NCBI GenBank assembly: GCA_024401555.1
Contig: JAKSKV010000020.1
Coordinates: forward strand, 1-55,051
DNA length: 55,051 nucleotides
Direction of reading: 5' to 3'
Source: Paludibacteraceae bacterium
GTDB lineage: Bacteria > Bacteroidota > Bacteroidia > Bacteroidales > Paludibacteraceae
Shown: positions 43,040-52,400 of the stretch, piece after piece
Numbering within the stretch: position 1 is the first letter of the stretch
Layout of the letters: every line of letters begins with the position of its first letter
The notes under the pieces: generated by a model
Seen by the model: the letters and a program-made list of their open reading frames with translations, nothing else
Databases searched by the model: none
What the model was told of the DNA's origin: nothing
Made by a program: the position numbers and the translations under genes

Positions 43040-43621
43040 CTACTCACTATCCTTATCAAAAAGAACCTCCAGCGACTTATATGCTTTATTGTGTGGATTC
43101 TCCATCTCACCCGCTTTAATCAGCAATATGTCATGCCGGAAAATGGTGTCATTCTTAAAAAAGATCGTGTCGTTCCTGCGGGAATAGGGGAACGTCTCGC
43201 GCACATATCCGTTCTCGTCTCTATATGCCAGCCGATACTCCACCATGCTGTCGCTTCGGAAAACAAAGGCCTCTCCACCACGCCATGCCTCCAGATCAGG
43301 CAAATAAGCGACCATGCGGACCTTGGGATTGTACCGACAAACCTCGTAGTTCGTGGGTCTGACAGGCAAAAAATGAGCGAAAAAGATCGTCAAAAACAGC
43401 GGGACCAATATCTTCTCCCACAAAGCAACCTTCTTCTTGGTGATGAGCTTGTAAAAGAAGTGGATAGACTTCCCTATCGAATAGAGAAGGAGGGGAAAGG
43501 TAAGTGCAACAATCATAAAGATAGCCAGATTATCCTCTATAAAATAGTTTCCCAAAACCAATATGGTCACCATCAAGGATAGTATGCCAAGGAATTCTAA
43601 AACAACATTTCTATTGCTCAT
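43040..43621 (-). CDS. Hypothetical membrane protein
   Basis: 193 aa. Three likely transmembrane helices in the first half (EFLGILSLMVTILVLGNYF, LAIFMIVALTFPLLLYSI, ILVPLFLTIFFAHFLPV) and a soluble C-terminal half (MVEYRLAYRDENGYVRETFPY...) predicted outside. I recognise no family. It is a single gene convergent with thyA; codon use is like its neighbours. Confidence 0.65.
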   Translation of the reverse strand: MSNRNVVLEFLGILSLMVTILVLGNYFIEDNLAIFMIVALTFPLLLYSIGKSIHFFYKLITKKKVALWEKILVPLFLTIFFAHFLPVRPTNYEVCRYNPKVRMVAYLPDLEAWRGGEAFVFRSDSMVEYRLAYRDENGYVRETFPYSRRNDTIFFKNDTIFRHDILLIKAGEMENPHNKAYKSLEVLFDKDSE

Positions 43622-43710
43622 GGGTTATCTCATAATGTCATCTCCGACCACTCATAAATATATCACAAACAAAAGTATCAATTATTTCACACATACCCTA
43701 AAATGCTCCA

Positions 43711-43754
43711 CAAAAAAGCGAAGGGGAGAACCTCAACGGTCATCCCCTTCGACT
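43711..43754 (-). terminator. Intrinsic terminator of the mannanase gene
   Basis: On the minus strand CGAAGGGGA (43743-43751) pairs with TCCCCTTCG (43719-43727), followed by a run of six T. The rest of the 187-base gap shows nothing else. Confidence 0.85.
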
Positions 43755-43808
43755 CCATCAAATAAAAAACTTAAACATAATCGTGTTGTCTATACTCGTC
43801 ACCTCCCG

Positions 43809-46526
43809 CTACTTGGCGATCTTCAATGAAACATTGTTCAACAAGACCACATAGTTGCCGTTTGGCAATGTATCGAGATGGATGACGCTATTCTTTTCTA
43901 CGATATTCACCGAGAGAACGGGGGCAGCGTTTAAATTGATAACCTGCAAAGTACCGCCATTCTCAGTTGTCACATACAAGGACTCCTCGTTTTGCGCGTA
44001 ATAGATGATATTAGCCTTATCAGAAGAGGCCACATCATTGACCTCCGTGCTGTCGCATGAATCCAAATTCGGCATCTTCGCCTCCGCCTTCCAAGCGTCC
44101 ACGATCTTCTTTCCCCACTCGCAAGATTTACCCTCCGCGGATTGCTCTGCCAACACTGGATTAGCGGATGCATCCTTCACAAGATCCAAATATTGGACAG
44201 GGCTACCATTGCCGTACCACGACCACGCCAACCAACCGACCTTCTTCTCTTGACAATAAGAGAGGATCAAATCCTCATCCACATCACCGTCGCTGTGGTA
44301 CCATCCGAACTCTCCGATACAGAGGGCAAGACCTTGGTTGATCACGCCGTCGATATTGGATTTCACCTTACTGCTATTTCCAGCCGTTCCATACATGTGG
44401 ATAGAGAAGAGTACATTGTTCTCCTCGTCAGCCGACAAGACATCCTTGCCGTAGGTGTGGATGGTAGCGGCACTCTGACCATATCCACCAGCATCCACCA
44501 TGATACAGTGACGAAGACCCGCCTTACGGATGATTGGAATGGACTTTACATATCCGTCGCGCCAGTTGGTAGCGGCTGATGAGTTGTGCCACTCATTGGC
44601 GATATTGATCATCACATACGACTCGGTACCCTTCAAGGTAGAGGCGAGATCCGCGAAATATTGAGCAGCACCCTCCAAATCACTGATCTTATCGCTTCCG
44701 GTCACATCGTGTACCTCAAGGATGGCCAACATACCATACTCCTTGCAAGCTTCGATCAACTTCTTCACCGAAGCGGCATTGTCGGCAGGAGAACCATACG
44801 CTTTACCATTGGTCAATACAATGCGCACCGTATTGGCGCCAGCATTGTGGATCGCCTTCAACTGATCGAAAGCGGAAGATTTGAACCAAGTGTAAGCCAT
44901 GTTGACACCACGCATCACAAACTCATTATCGCAACGGTCGAGCAACTTATTGCCACTCACCTTGAAACCATCCACATCGGAGGTCTTGAAATCGTAAACT
45001 GGGGCGTCATCGTCAGGTTCGATGCGAACATAATCCACAACAGCCCACGTCCAGATAGGCGTCAACTTCACTGTATTGTCACCAGCGGCAAGCTCAAAGG
45101 TTCCGACCAAAGTCTCACCACTCTTATCAGCCTTGGCAATGGTTTGAGACTCACCTAAATTGGCAGTACCGCTCACACCATTCACAGCACAATCAATTTG
45201 CTTGAAACCATATACAGTATTGTATCCCACATATACCTTGTAGGCACCCTTGGACTTCAAATTGATATTGATATTCACATAATCCGTGCTCTCCTTGAGG
45301 TTCAAACAACCAGAACCGGACTTGTCCTTCACAGTCTCAGGAGAAGCTGAATAATCAGAGGAGCACTCCACCTCGTAAATTCCTTTCTTCATGGACTCTG
45401 CACAAACAGGGTCCTCCACCTCCTGGTATGTGTTCCAACCTGGCATCTCATCCAATGTAATGATACGCTCGTCCGCCATGGCAGACTTCCACTCACTTTC
45501 TGAAGTTTGAGAAACATAGCCAGAACCCCAACTCTCGTACCAAGGCATCCACCAAGACCAAACAGCCTTGTCATTCGCCATCTTCGCAGGATCCATAATC
45601 GGTCCATTCTCGGTCACAGCCAACATCTTGTCGCTACCCATCTCGGAGATGATTTTATTATAAGACTCCACATTGGATTTATAATCATAAGCGGAATTAT
45701 AGATGTCAACACCTATCACATCCACCACATCATCACCCGGATACCACTTGGCGGACAATGCCTTGTAATCATATCCGATGGAAGGATCACGCTCAATGTT
45801 CCATACCCAAACTAGATTCTTCACGCCATTGGTATTCACCATACGATCATAAACCAAACGATAGAGCGCCTTGTAGGCTTCCGCACCTCGGCAACCCCAC
45901 CAGAACCAACCACCGGCAGCCTCATGGACAGGACGCCAAATAGCGGCGATGCCTTGCTCCTGCAATTTCAAGAAGTGACCAGACACCTTGTCAATGTCAG
46001 CCACCAAGAGTTTATAAGTTTCAGAAGAGGTGTTCCACTCAGTAGTTCCGCTCTTGAAACCCTTAGTAAAATCAAAATTGGTTTCAGACTTGCCTCCATT
46101 CTTACCGATGGCATAAAAAGCAGTGTCCTGGTCCACTTTCCAGTGCCAGCAAAAAGCAGGAATACCACCCTCTTTCCACAACTCGGTGGACAAAGTCAAT
46201 GTATTGTTGGTGTAGTCTTGGTACCAAGACTCATCACTGCCATAACCTGTAGCCATGATAAAATCGAAGCCCACTAAAGCGGGATTTTTACCACTTTTCT
46301 TTTTCACAGCCGCAACATCGGATTGAGTCGCCAAAGTACGACCATCCTGATCACCGGTCATTACACCAGAGATGGTTTTCTTTCCGTAATTATCATATAA
46401 GAACTTATACAATAGAGTCGCTCCCTCCGTCGCGTCTTTTGTCACCGGAGAGGTGCTGATGGCCGCTACTGCATTACCCCCAAGCAATAGCAACGCAAAA
46501 AGTAGAATGGATAGTTTTGTTTTCAT
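43809..46526 (-). CDS. Secreted bimodular mannanase GH26-CBM-GH5 with T9SS-type C-terminus
   Basis: 905 aa from ATG 46526 with signal peptide (MKTKLSILLFALLLLGGNAVA). GH26 about 25-370: acid/base Glu202 in WRPVHEAAGGW and nucleophile Glu306 in LAVTENGPI. A CBM35/CBM6-like beta-sandwich about 380-505 (GIYEVECSSDY...AVVDYVRIE). GH5 about 520-815: acid/base Glu645 in MINIANEWHNS and nucleophile Glu739 in LCIGEFGWYHSDGD. A C-terminal sorting-like domain about 835-905 ends LPNGNYVVLLNNVSLKIAK. Both enzymes attack beta-mannans, so one chain carries two mannanase activities, probably outside the cell through T9SS. Divergent from a propeller-AraC regulator that likely controls it. No clear -7 box found for this gene. 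Confidence 0.9.
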   Translation of the reverse strand: MKTKLSILLFALLLLGGNAVAAISTSPVTKDATEGATLLYKFLYDNYGKKTISGVMTGDQDGRTLATQSDVAAVKKKSGKNPALVGFDFIMATGYGSDESWYQDYTNNTLTLSTELWKEGGIPAFCWHWKVDQDTAFYAIGKNGGKSETNFDFTKGFKSGTTEWNTSSETYKLLVADIDKVSGHFLKLQEQGIAAIWRPVHEAAGGWFWWGCRGAEAYKALYRLVYDRMVNTNGVKNLVWVWNIERDPSIGYDYKALSAKWYPGDDVVDVIGVDIYNSAYDYKSNVESYNKIISEMGSDKMLAVTENGPIMDPAKMANDKAVWSWWMPWYESWGSGYVSQTSESEWKSAMADERIITLDEMPGWNTYQEVEDPVCAESMKKGIYEVECSSDYSASPETVKDKSGSGCLNLKESTDYVNININLKSKGAYKVYVGYNTVYGFKQIDCAVNGVSGTANLGESQTIAKADKSGETLVGTFELAAGDNTVKLTPIWTWAVVDYVRIEPDDDAPVYDFKTSDVDGFKVSGNKLLDRCDNEFVMRGVNMAYTWFKSSAFDQLKAIHNAGANTVRIVLTNGKAYGSPADNAASVKKLIEACKEYGMLAILEVHDVTGSDKISDLEGAAQYFADLASTLKGTESYVMINIANEWHNSSAATNWRDGYVKSIPIIRKAGLRHCIMVDAGGYGQSAATIHTYGKDVLSADEENNVLFSIHMYGTAGNSSKVKSNIDGVINQGLALCIGEFGWYHSDGDVDEDLILSYCQEKKVGWLAWSWYGNGSPVQYLDLVKDASANPVLAEQSAEGKSCEWGKKIVDAWKAEAKMPNLDSCDSTEVNDVASSDKANIIYYAQNEESLYVTTENGGTLQVINLNAAPVLSVNIVEKNSVIHLDTLPNGNYVVLLNNVSLKIAK

Positions 46527-46640
46527 GTGTACCAATCTTTTTAGTTTTTCGATAATATATGCTTTTAATACAAATTACTTACACCGCAAATATCCGAAAT
46601 CAAACGGTTCCATTAGTTATCCATCCGTTTCAAAAAGATA

Positions 46641-46648
46641 TATATTTG
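46641..46648 (+). promoter_or_regulatory. Additional -7 box in the mannanase-regulator gap
   Basis: TATATTTG, a perfect -7 box on the plus strand, 162 bases before the regulator start. It may be a second upstream promoter. Confidence 0.35.
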
Positions 46649-46744
46649 TGCCATATCGCCCTATTTTCCTGTGCTTCAACAAGAAGGCATGATGTTCTTA
46701 TGTGTCAAATATCACTTTTATTAACATACACTTTTGTTTCATTC

Positions 46745-46775
46745 TTTGTATTCACCGAGAAAAAAAGTATCTTTG
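46745..46775 (+). promoter_or_regulatory. Promoter of the propeller-AraC regulator gene
   Basis: TTTG (46745-46748), 19 bp, TATCTTTG (46768-46775), a textbook Bacteroidetes promoter, 34 bases before ATG 46810. Confidence 0.75.
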
Positions 46776-46809
46776 TAGGAATTGAATAATATGGGGACTG
46801 AATAATTTT

Positions 46810-49572
46810 ATGTGTTTTAGGAATTACATACTCGTTCTTTTCTTATTCGCTTGCCACCTCGCGTACGCAAGCGAAAACTTGTGCTTCGACCACTACACCA
46901 CGAAGAACGGCGTGTGTTGCGACTTCATCCTAAACATCAACCAAGACAAAAACGGATTCATCTGGATCGCCACCAAAGACGGTGTCAGCCGATTCGACGG
47001 AACCAACTTCAAAAACTATTCGAAGAAGCAAGGCGGCCTAATGGAGAATGAGGTGCTCTGCATCCAACGCGGACAAGACGACCAGCTCTACGCCGGCGGC
47101 AACAACGGTATGTTACAAGCATACGACGCACAAAGCGACCAATTCGTCAGCCGCCAGTTTCCCGATCTGACCGGGAAATACGCCAAAACCGTACTTAACA
47201 TATCACGCGACCGAAAAGGCCACGATATCCTATTGACCACGAGCGGAATCTTCTCCTACGACTCCACAAGCCAGACCTTCGGCAAAGAGCCGTTTCTCAG
47301 CGACTCCACCTACCATCTTCTTGTCAACGGATTCTATCAAGACAAGAATGATCTTTATTGGGTAGGCGCATTCGACGGACTTCATATTTTGGACAAAAAA
47401 GGAAAGGAGATGGGCTTTTATAGCCTTTCCAAAGACAAGGCTCCCGTATCGTCTATCTTAGAAGTTGACTCCGCCAATGTCTTGGTAGCGACCAACATGG
47501 GCGGTGTGTGGTTGTTCAAGGTGGGTGATGGCCTGCCACAAGCGTCATTGCTGCCAACACCTTTCAAGAACGTCTCCGTGATGATGAAGGACAGCAAAGG
47601 GTTCGTCTGGTTGGGCACTTGGGGCGACGGTCTATGGCGAATGGAGCGCATGGGCGCATTTACAGAGATAAAATCATACGGCAACGAGGATGACCTCCAA
47701 AAAACCCACACGCTCTTTGAGGACACCAACCACAATATTTGGATAGGAACACAGGTGAATGGATTGTTCCGTCTCCAAACGGACAACGACACCAAGATAC
47801 TCCACTCCTCCGAGATGGGTTATCCCAAGGTGGACGCCTCCTGCTTCATCGAGCGGGGCGATGGCGACATCTATGTGGGTTCGGATGGATCAGGAGCCTT
47901 TTTGGTCTCTCCGGAGGGAAGAATGAAGCAGAATCTCCAACAACATTTCAGTGTCATGGGGGCTAGTCTCCTCTCTTTCTGCAAAGGAGAAAAAGATAAT
48001 CTACTCGTATCTTCCTGGTTCGGAGGCATCGGCGAAATCTCGGCCGACGGCAAGGTCACCCCCATAAAATACGAGGGTCTCAACAATACCACCAACAGTT
48101 CCAAGAGCGTCCGTCTCATGCAAAACGGCGAACTTTGGGTTGCCACCCAAGGAGACGGTGTCTATGTCAGGAACAAAGAGGGCAAGTGGTCGAAACATGA
48201 ACTGGTGGTCAACGAGGATGTGAAGGATCGTTGGATCGATGATATGGAAGAGGATGCGAACGGCATCAAATGGATGCTCTCTAACCAAATTATCTGGCGC
48301 TACGACGGAGAAAAACTCCGTATGTTCAACGCCGCGGACTCCACCCAAACAGCAGAACCGTGCAAATTCACAGACTGCGTTTGCGATGCGGAAGGAAATC
48401 TCTACATCGCCACCAATTACGGCATCGCCCGCATCGTCAAGGAGAGTAAAAAGATCGAGTTTCTCGATTATACTCCCGTCGCCAAATTCTCTTCCGTCAA
48501 TTTCGACAAGAATGGCTATTTATGGTGCAGCGGCGAGACAGGCATCCACCGCGTCAACATCCAAAAGAGCACCTACAAGACGATTCCTCTCCCTACCGAC
48601 AAATACGGTAAACTCTACTTCCAGCCAAGAGCGATTTACGAAAGTTCCAAAGGCACCCTCTTCTTCGGATGCTCCAACGGATTCATCGTACTCGACCCAA
48701 GCAAATTAGGGGTGGCGAACGCTGTGGACTATGCGGCATGGGCCCAAGCGCAATGCAAAATGGAGGACGGGGAGGTACAACTCCTTGACCTGCAAAAAGA
48801 GAGTGTCAAGATCGGTTACAATAACGATGAGACACGGATCCAATTCGATGTTGTCTCTCTCACCGGACCAGATGTGATCTGCCGCTACCGCATCGGAGAG
48901 CAAGACGATTGGCACAATTTGGGAAGCGCACGAGAAATCGTTCTTAACCACCTATCATCGGGCAAATACAATTTGGAACTAATGGCCTTCAAGGATGGTG
49001 GTGAGGCCAATGCAATTACCCTACACAAACTCATCAAGGTGGAGCGACCATGGTGGTTGTCCTGGTGGTTCATTACCCTTTCGATCCTTGCGTTAGGAGG
49101 TTTGGGTTATGCCCTCTACCTCCGTAGGAAAAGGGAGAAGGAACGGGAAGAACAGGCAAGAAAAGAGTACGAAGAGAAGTTGGCAGCCGCTGCCACCCTC
49201 CAAGAGAGTGAGCAAACAAACAACGAGGGAGACCTTCCTAAGAAACCGGAGATACACCCATTCATGGCGCAAGTGTTCGAAGTGATTGAACACAACTACG
49301 AAGATCCTGATTTCTCCGTAGAGGAGTTGGCCAAGGAGTTGAATACCAGCAAATCAACCCTCATCCGCAAATTGAAACCACTCACGGAGCAAACCCCAAT
49401 CGAGATGATCAGCGAATTCCGCTTGAAGAGGGCTGATGAAATGTTGCGGACCATGGACCTGCCAGTAAAAGAGGTCGCCTTCAAAACTGGCTTCAACAGT
49501 CCATACTATTTCAGCCGTAAATACAAGGAATTCTTTGGATTCCCGCCTTCTCAGATCAAGGAGAAGGAATAG
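46810..49572 (+). CDS. Membrane sensor-regulator: Reg_prop propeller, Y_Y_Y domain and AraC output, no kinase
   Basis: 920 aa. Signal peptide, then a periplasmic beta-propeller (about 20-650) of two-component regulator repeats (e.g. DKNGFIWIATKDGVSRFDG, SKGFVWLGTWGDGLWRME), a Y_Y_Y domain about 655-740, one transmembrane helix about 745-768 (WWFITLSILALGGLGYALYL), a coiled linker (RRKREKEREEQARKEYEEKL), and an AraC HTH about 815-920 (FSVEELAKELNTSKSTLIRKL, VKEVAFKTGFNSPYYFSRKY). The histidine kinase and receiver domains of hybrid two-component systems are missing, so the glycan signal must pass straight across the membrane to the DNA-binding domain. It faces the mannanase gene. Confidence 0.9.
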   Translation: MCFRNYILVLFLFACHLAYASENLCFDHYTTKNGVCCDFILNINQDKNGFIWIATKDGVSRFDGTNFKNYSKKQGGLMENEVLCIQRGQDDQLYAGGNNGMLQAYDAQSDQFVSRQFPDLTGKYAKTVLNISRDRKGHDILLTTSGIFSYDSTSQTFGKEPFLSDSTYHLLVNGFYQDKNDLYWVGAFDGLHILDKKGKEMGFYSLSKDKAPVSSILEVDSANVLVATNMGGVWLFKVGDGLPQASLLPTPFKNVSVMMKDSKGFVWLGTWGDGLWRMERMGAFTEIKSYGNEDDLQKTHTLFEDTNHNIWIGTQVNGLFRLQTDNDTKILHSSEMGYPKVDASCFIERGDGDIYVGSDGSGAFLVSPEGRMKQNLQQHFSVMGASLLSFCKGEKDNLLVSSWFGGIGEISADGKVTPIKYEGLNNTTNSSKSVRLMQNGELWVATQGDGVYVRNKEGKWSKHELVVNEDVKDRWIDDMEEDANGIKWMLSNQIIWRYDGEKLRMFNAADSTQTAEPCKFTDCVCDAEGNLYIATNYGIARIVKESKKIEFLDYTPVAKFSSVNFDKNGYLWCSGETGIHRVNIQKSTYKTIPLPTDKYGKLYFQPRAIYESSKGTLFFGCSNGFIVLDPSKLGVANAVDYAAWAQAQCKMEDGEVQLLDLQKESVKIGYNNDETRIQFDVVSLTGPDVICRYRIGEQDDWHNLGSAREIVLNHLSSGKYNLELMAFKDGGEANAITLHKLIKVERPWWLSWWFITLSILALGGLGYALYLRRKREKEREEQARKEYEEKLAAAATLQESEQTNNEGDLPKKPEIHPFMAQVFEVIEHNYEDPDFSVEELAKELNTSKSTLIRKLKPLTEQTPIEMISEFRLKRADEMLRTMDLPVKEVAFKTGFNSPYYFSRKYKEFFGFPPSQIKEKE

Positions 49573-49597
49573 AAGATATTTTCTAGTTTTTCTAGTT

Positions 49598-49605
49598 TAT
49601 TTTTG
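49598..49605 (+). promoter_or_regulatory. -7 box for the four-helix-bundle gene
   Basis: TATTTTTG, a perfect box 34 bases before ATG 49640; no clear -33 box. Confidence 0.45.
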
Positions 49606-49639
49606 AATACTATTTTTATTAACTAAAATACTATTTGTT

Positions 49640-50206
49640 ATGCTTGCAGACAATAAGTTTCTTAGAGGGAACGGCGATTGCCGCAACACCTATTTCTACA
49701 GAAAATCACAAGTAATCTATGATTTAACATTCCATTTCGCTCACAAATATCTTCATAGTTATAAAGACCGTACATTAGATCAAATGATCCAAGCCGCTCG
49801 CTCAGGAAAACAAAATTTTGTCGAAGGAATGTCCGATGGAGTAACATCCACAGAGATGCAAATCAAGCTCCTAAATGTTGGCAAAAGTAGCCTCCTTGAA
49901 TTACGGGAGGATTTTGAGGATTACATCCGCACTCGAAAATTATCATTATGGGATGAAACACACGAACGTTATTCCAATATGGTAACCTACTGTAAATACC
50001 ACAACGACCTTAGCGACTATCAGCCATTTTTCGAAATATGGGACGATGAGGAACTGGCCAATGTGGCACTAACGCTTATTCATCAGACCGACCGAATGCT
50101 ACATAGTTTCATCAGGAAACTTGAGGACCAATTTGTCCAAACTGGTGGTTTGCGAGAGGCTATGACCAAAGCCCGGATTGAAGCACGAAAGGCCGCTCCA
50201 AGATAA
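49640..50206 (+). CDS. Four-helix-bundle suffix domain protein (S23/IVP-like)
   Basis: 188 aa. Helical throughout, with FYRKSQVIYDLTFHFAHKYL, DRTLDQMIQAARSGKQNFVEG and SLLELREDFEDYIRTRKL, the pattern of the S23-ribosomal/four-helix-bundle family that is also encoded in 23S rRNA intervening sequences; this is the longer 'suffix domain' form common in Bacteroidetes. It probably forms an oligomer and binds nucleic acid, but the role is not established. The downstream genes run the other way. Confidence 0.82.
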   Translation: MLADNKFLRGNGDCRNTYFYRKSQVIYDLTFHFAHKYLHSYKDRTLDQMIQAARSGKQNFVEGMSDGVTSTEMQIKLLNVGKSSLLELREDFEDYIRTRKLSLWDETHERYSNMVTYCKYHNDLSDYQPFFEIWDDEELANVALTLIHQTDRMLHSFIRKLEDQFVQTGGLREAMTKARIEARKAAPR

Positions 50207-50217
50207 CAAAAGCCTCA

Positions 50218-50580
50218 CTACGCATCCAACTCCTGCTGTGCCTCCTTCAAAGAGGAAATCGCCCCCTCCACCCACTTTGCGGCGAGGGCATCTAAAATGG
50301 CATAGCGCTTTTCAGTACGGAAGTTACGATTTGAGTCATTGTCTAAACTCTCCGCCAGCTCACCAAAATCGAGGTTTTCCTCCAAAATACGAGAGACGAT
50401 TTCAGTTTTTATCTCCTTTTCAGTAATCTCCTCTTCATCAGAAGCCTCACCCACGATCTCGTCATCATAGCTATCATCCTCCAAGTCCTCCATAACCTCT
50501 CGTCTGATTACCTTAAAATCGCCACGGAAGGTGGCAATACCCTCCAACGACCGTTCCAACTCTTCGTAAGACAACTCCAT
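50218..50580 (-). CDS. Hypothetical acidic protein
   Basis: 120 aa, strongly acidic in the middle (EVMEDLEDDSYDDEIVGEASDEEE) and helical at the end (RYAILDALAAKWVEGAISSLKEAQ). No signal peptide and no motif I recognise. It follows the 4HBT thioesterase gene by 3 bases and is likely co-transcribed with it. Confidence 0.6.
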   Translation of the reverse strand: MELSYEELERSLEGIATFRGDFKVIRREVMEDLEDDSYDDEIVGEASDEEEITEKEIKTEIVSRILEENLDFGELAESLDNDSNRNFRTEKRYAILDALAAKWVEGAISSLKEAQQELDA

Positions 50581-50583
50581 GAC

Positions 50584-50988
50584 TTATTCCTTTTTAGCGG
50601 CGAACAAAGCTTTGTCCACAGACTCCGCAATGCCTAATCTGCCATTTATTTTCGCAACAATCTCAAATCTTCCCTTGGTGCACAATTTGTTGTCGGAGAG
50701 GCGGTAAATATCCTCATAAAAAATATAGCGGATACCCTCTTTCTCTACATTGAGTCGACAAACGAACTCATCATTGCTTCTCAACGAGTCCTTGTATTGC
50801 AACTCCGCCTTGGCCACCACCAAGATGATGCCTGCATTGGTCAACTCCATGAAATCCAAATTCACCGTTTGGATAAAACGATGTCTGGCATGCTCCATGT
50901 AATGTTGGTAATTGGCGTTATTGACGATTCCTTGGGCATCGCACTCATAGTCACGCACCTCGAACTTATATTCAAATATATATTCCAT
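50584..50988 (-). CDS. 4HBT/YbgC-like acyl-CoA thioesterase
   Basis: 134 aa from ATG 50988 (MEYIFEYKFEVRDYECDAQG), preceded by AAGGA; a longer in-frame start overlaps the promoter. The catalytic segment RDYECDAQGIVNNANYQHYMEHAR has the Asp (DAQG) and hotdog helix of 4-hydroxybenzoyl-CoA thioesterase-like proteins. It hydrolyses an acyl-CoA of unknown chain; membership of the envelope-linked YbgC group is possible but no tol-pal genes are present. Confidence 0.87.
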   Translation of the reverse strand: MEYIFEYKFEVRDYECDAQGIVNNANYQHYMEHARHRFIQTVNLDFMELTNAGIILVVAKAELQYKDSLRSNDEFVCRLNVEKEGIRYIFYEDIYRLSDNKLCTKGRFEIVAKINGRLGIAESVDKALFAAKKE

Positions 50989-51011
50989 TCCTTCTCTATT
51001 TTGTTGTTTTA

Positions 51012-51043
51012 CAAAATTAATCGAAATATTGTTGCTATGCAAA
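51012..51043 (-). promoter_or_regulatory. Promoter of the thioesterase/acidic protein unit
   Basis: On the minus strand TTTG (51040-51043), 20 bp, TAATTTTG (51012-51019), 23 bases before the start codon. Confidence 0.7.
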
Positions 51044-51062
51044 ATAGTTTCGTTCCACTTAC

Positions 51063-51093
51063 TTTGCCCAATATCGTTTTATTCTTACCTTCG
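51063..51093 (+). promoter_or_regulatory. Promoter of the CapA-like gene
   Basis: TTTG (51063-51066), 19 bp, TACCTTCG (51086-51093), 20 bases before ATG 51114. It is divergent from the thioesterase promoter. Confidence 0.65.
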
Positions 51094-51113
51094 TAGAAAA
51101 GAGCACGGATCAA

Positions 51114-52397
51114 ATGGTATGCGCAAAATCTCATGGGAAGATAGGCAAATGGGTGACATGGGTGGCCCTACTACTCTTCGCATGTTCAAGAGGGAGCAAC
51201 CTCGAAGAGCATACCACATCGTCCGAAACGGTGCAGTGCGACTCCTCAAACATTCGCCAGGAAGAGATCGACTCTATCACTAACTGCCCTATCCAACGCC
51301 TTAGAATCAGTGCGGTCGGCGACATCATGCTCCACGATTATCAAATGAGGAAAGCCTACCGTAACGATACCGACACCTTTGATTTTAGCCCTGTCTTTCA
51401 ACAAATCCAGCCCTACTTGGATGAGGCGGATCTACTCATCGGCAACTTGGAGACTGTGTTCGGAGGCAAGAAGAAGGGAAGAGACACCTCGGTTTATGGT
51501 TACGGAACATTCCCCTATTTCAATGCGCCAGATTGCTTCGCCACTACCCTATCGGAGGCGGGATTCGACTGGCTGGCTACCGCCAACAACCATATACTGG
51601 ACGCATACCCCGCAGGCATCACCAGAACTCTCAATCTCCTCGACTCGCTCGGCATCGCCCACCACGGCACATCACGAGACTCCACGGAGAGGCAAGCGTT
51701 GAGCATCATCGAGAAGAACGGCATCAAGGTGGGACTTCTCAGTTATACCCATAGCCTCAACGGCATCCATCTCAAAAAAGAGCACTCATTCATGGTCAAC
51801 GAATACAGAAAATACGACTCCACCAAGGTGAGTGAAATGTGCGCAGTGGCACGCCGCCTCAGAGAGGCCGGGGCCGATTTCACCATCGCCTACCTTCACT
51901 GCGGTACGGAATACCAACGTACGCCCAACCGTTACCAACGACGTATGGCGGATTCTTTGCATAAGGCGGGATGTGATCTAATCCTTATGTCGCACCCCCA
52001 TATCCTCCAACGCCTGGAAATAATTCCCCCAACAGAGGAACAGAGAGGTTCCCTTGTGGCTTACTCCTTAGGCAACTTTCTCTCTTCACAAGTATATTCC
52101 GACAGCATCCCCAAAGATATTGGCGCCATACTGGAGGTGACCATCCGAAAGGATTCATGCGGCACAGCCATCGATCAAGTGTCGGTAGTGCCTACCTATA
52201 CCTATTGGCGGAAAAGCCACATAGGCATACTCCCCGTCATCCAGGCTTATAACCATCCAGATTCGCTCTTCCACCTCTACAAAAGAGACAAAGAGAGGGT
52301 GAAGGATGCCTTCTCAAAGACACTCATCACCCTCCGTGGAAAAATGGATAGCACCCTTTGGAGCATCGATGATGATCGATATCTCCTCAAATGGTAA
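51114..52397 (+). CDS. CapA family (poly-gamma-glutamate synthesis-type) lipoprotein
   Basis: 427 aa. N-terminal hydrophobic segment with lipobox (VTWVALLLFAC). The CapA metallophosphatase-like fold is clear: ISAVGDIMLHD, DLLIGNLETVFGG, WLATANNHILDA, VGLLSYTHSLNG, TIAYLHCGTEYQ, LILMSHPHILQ and AYSLGNFLSSQ hold the metal-binding Asp, Asn and His. In Bacillus CapA takes part in polyglutamate capsule formation; most CapA-like proteins elsewhere have unknown substrates, and no capBC genes are here. Its 3' end faces the small lipoprotein gene, 3 bases away. Confidence 0.88.
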   Translation: MVCAKSHGKIGKWVTWVALLLFACSRGSNLEEHTTSSETVQCDSSNIRQEEIDSITNCPIQRLRISAVGDIMLHDYQMRKAYRNDTDTFDFSPVFQQIQPYLDEADLLIGNLETVFGGKKKGRDTSVYGYGTFPYFNAPDCFATTLSEAGFDWLATANNHILDAYPAGITRTLNLLDSLGIAHHGTSRDSTERQALSIIEKNGIKVGLLSYTHSLNGIHLKKEHSFMVNEYRKYDSTKVSEMCAVARRLREAGADFTIAYLHCGTEYQRTPNRYQRRMADSLHKAGCDLILMSHPHILQRLEIIPPTEEQRGSLVAYSLGNFLSSQVYSDSIPKDIGAILEVTIRKDSCGTAIDQVSVVPTYTYWRKSHIGILPVIQAYNHPDSLFHLYKRDKERVKDAFSKTLITLRGKMDSTLWSIDDDRYLLKW

Positions 52398-52400
52398 AGG

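Noticed and set aside
51114-52397. CapA-like protein as part of a polyglutamate capsule operon
   Set aside because: No capB or capC homologue lies nearby and the gene is transcribed alone; only the fold can be claimed.
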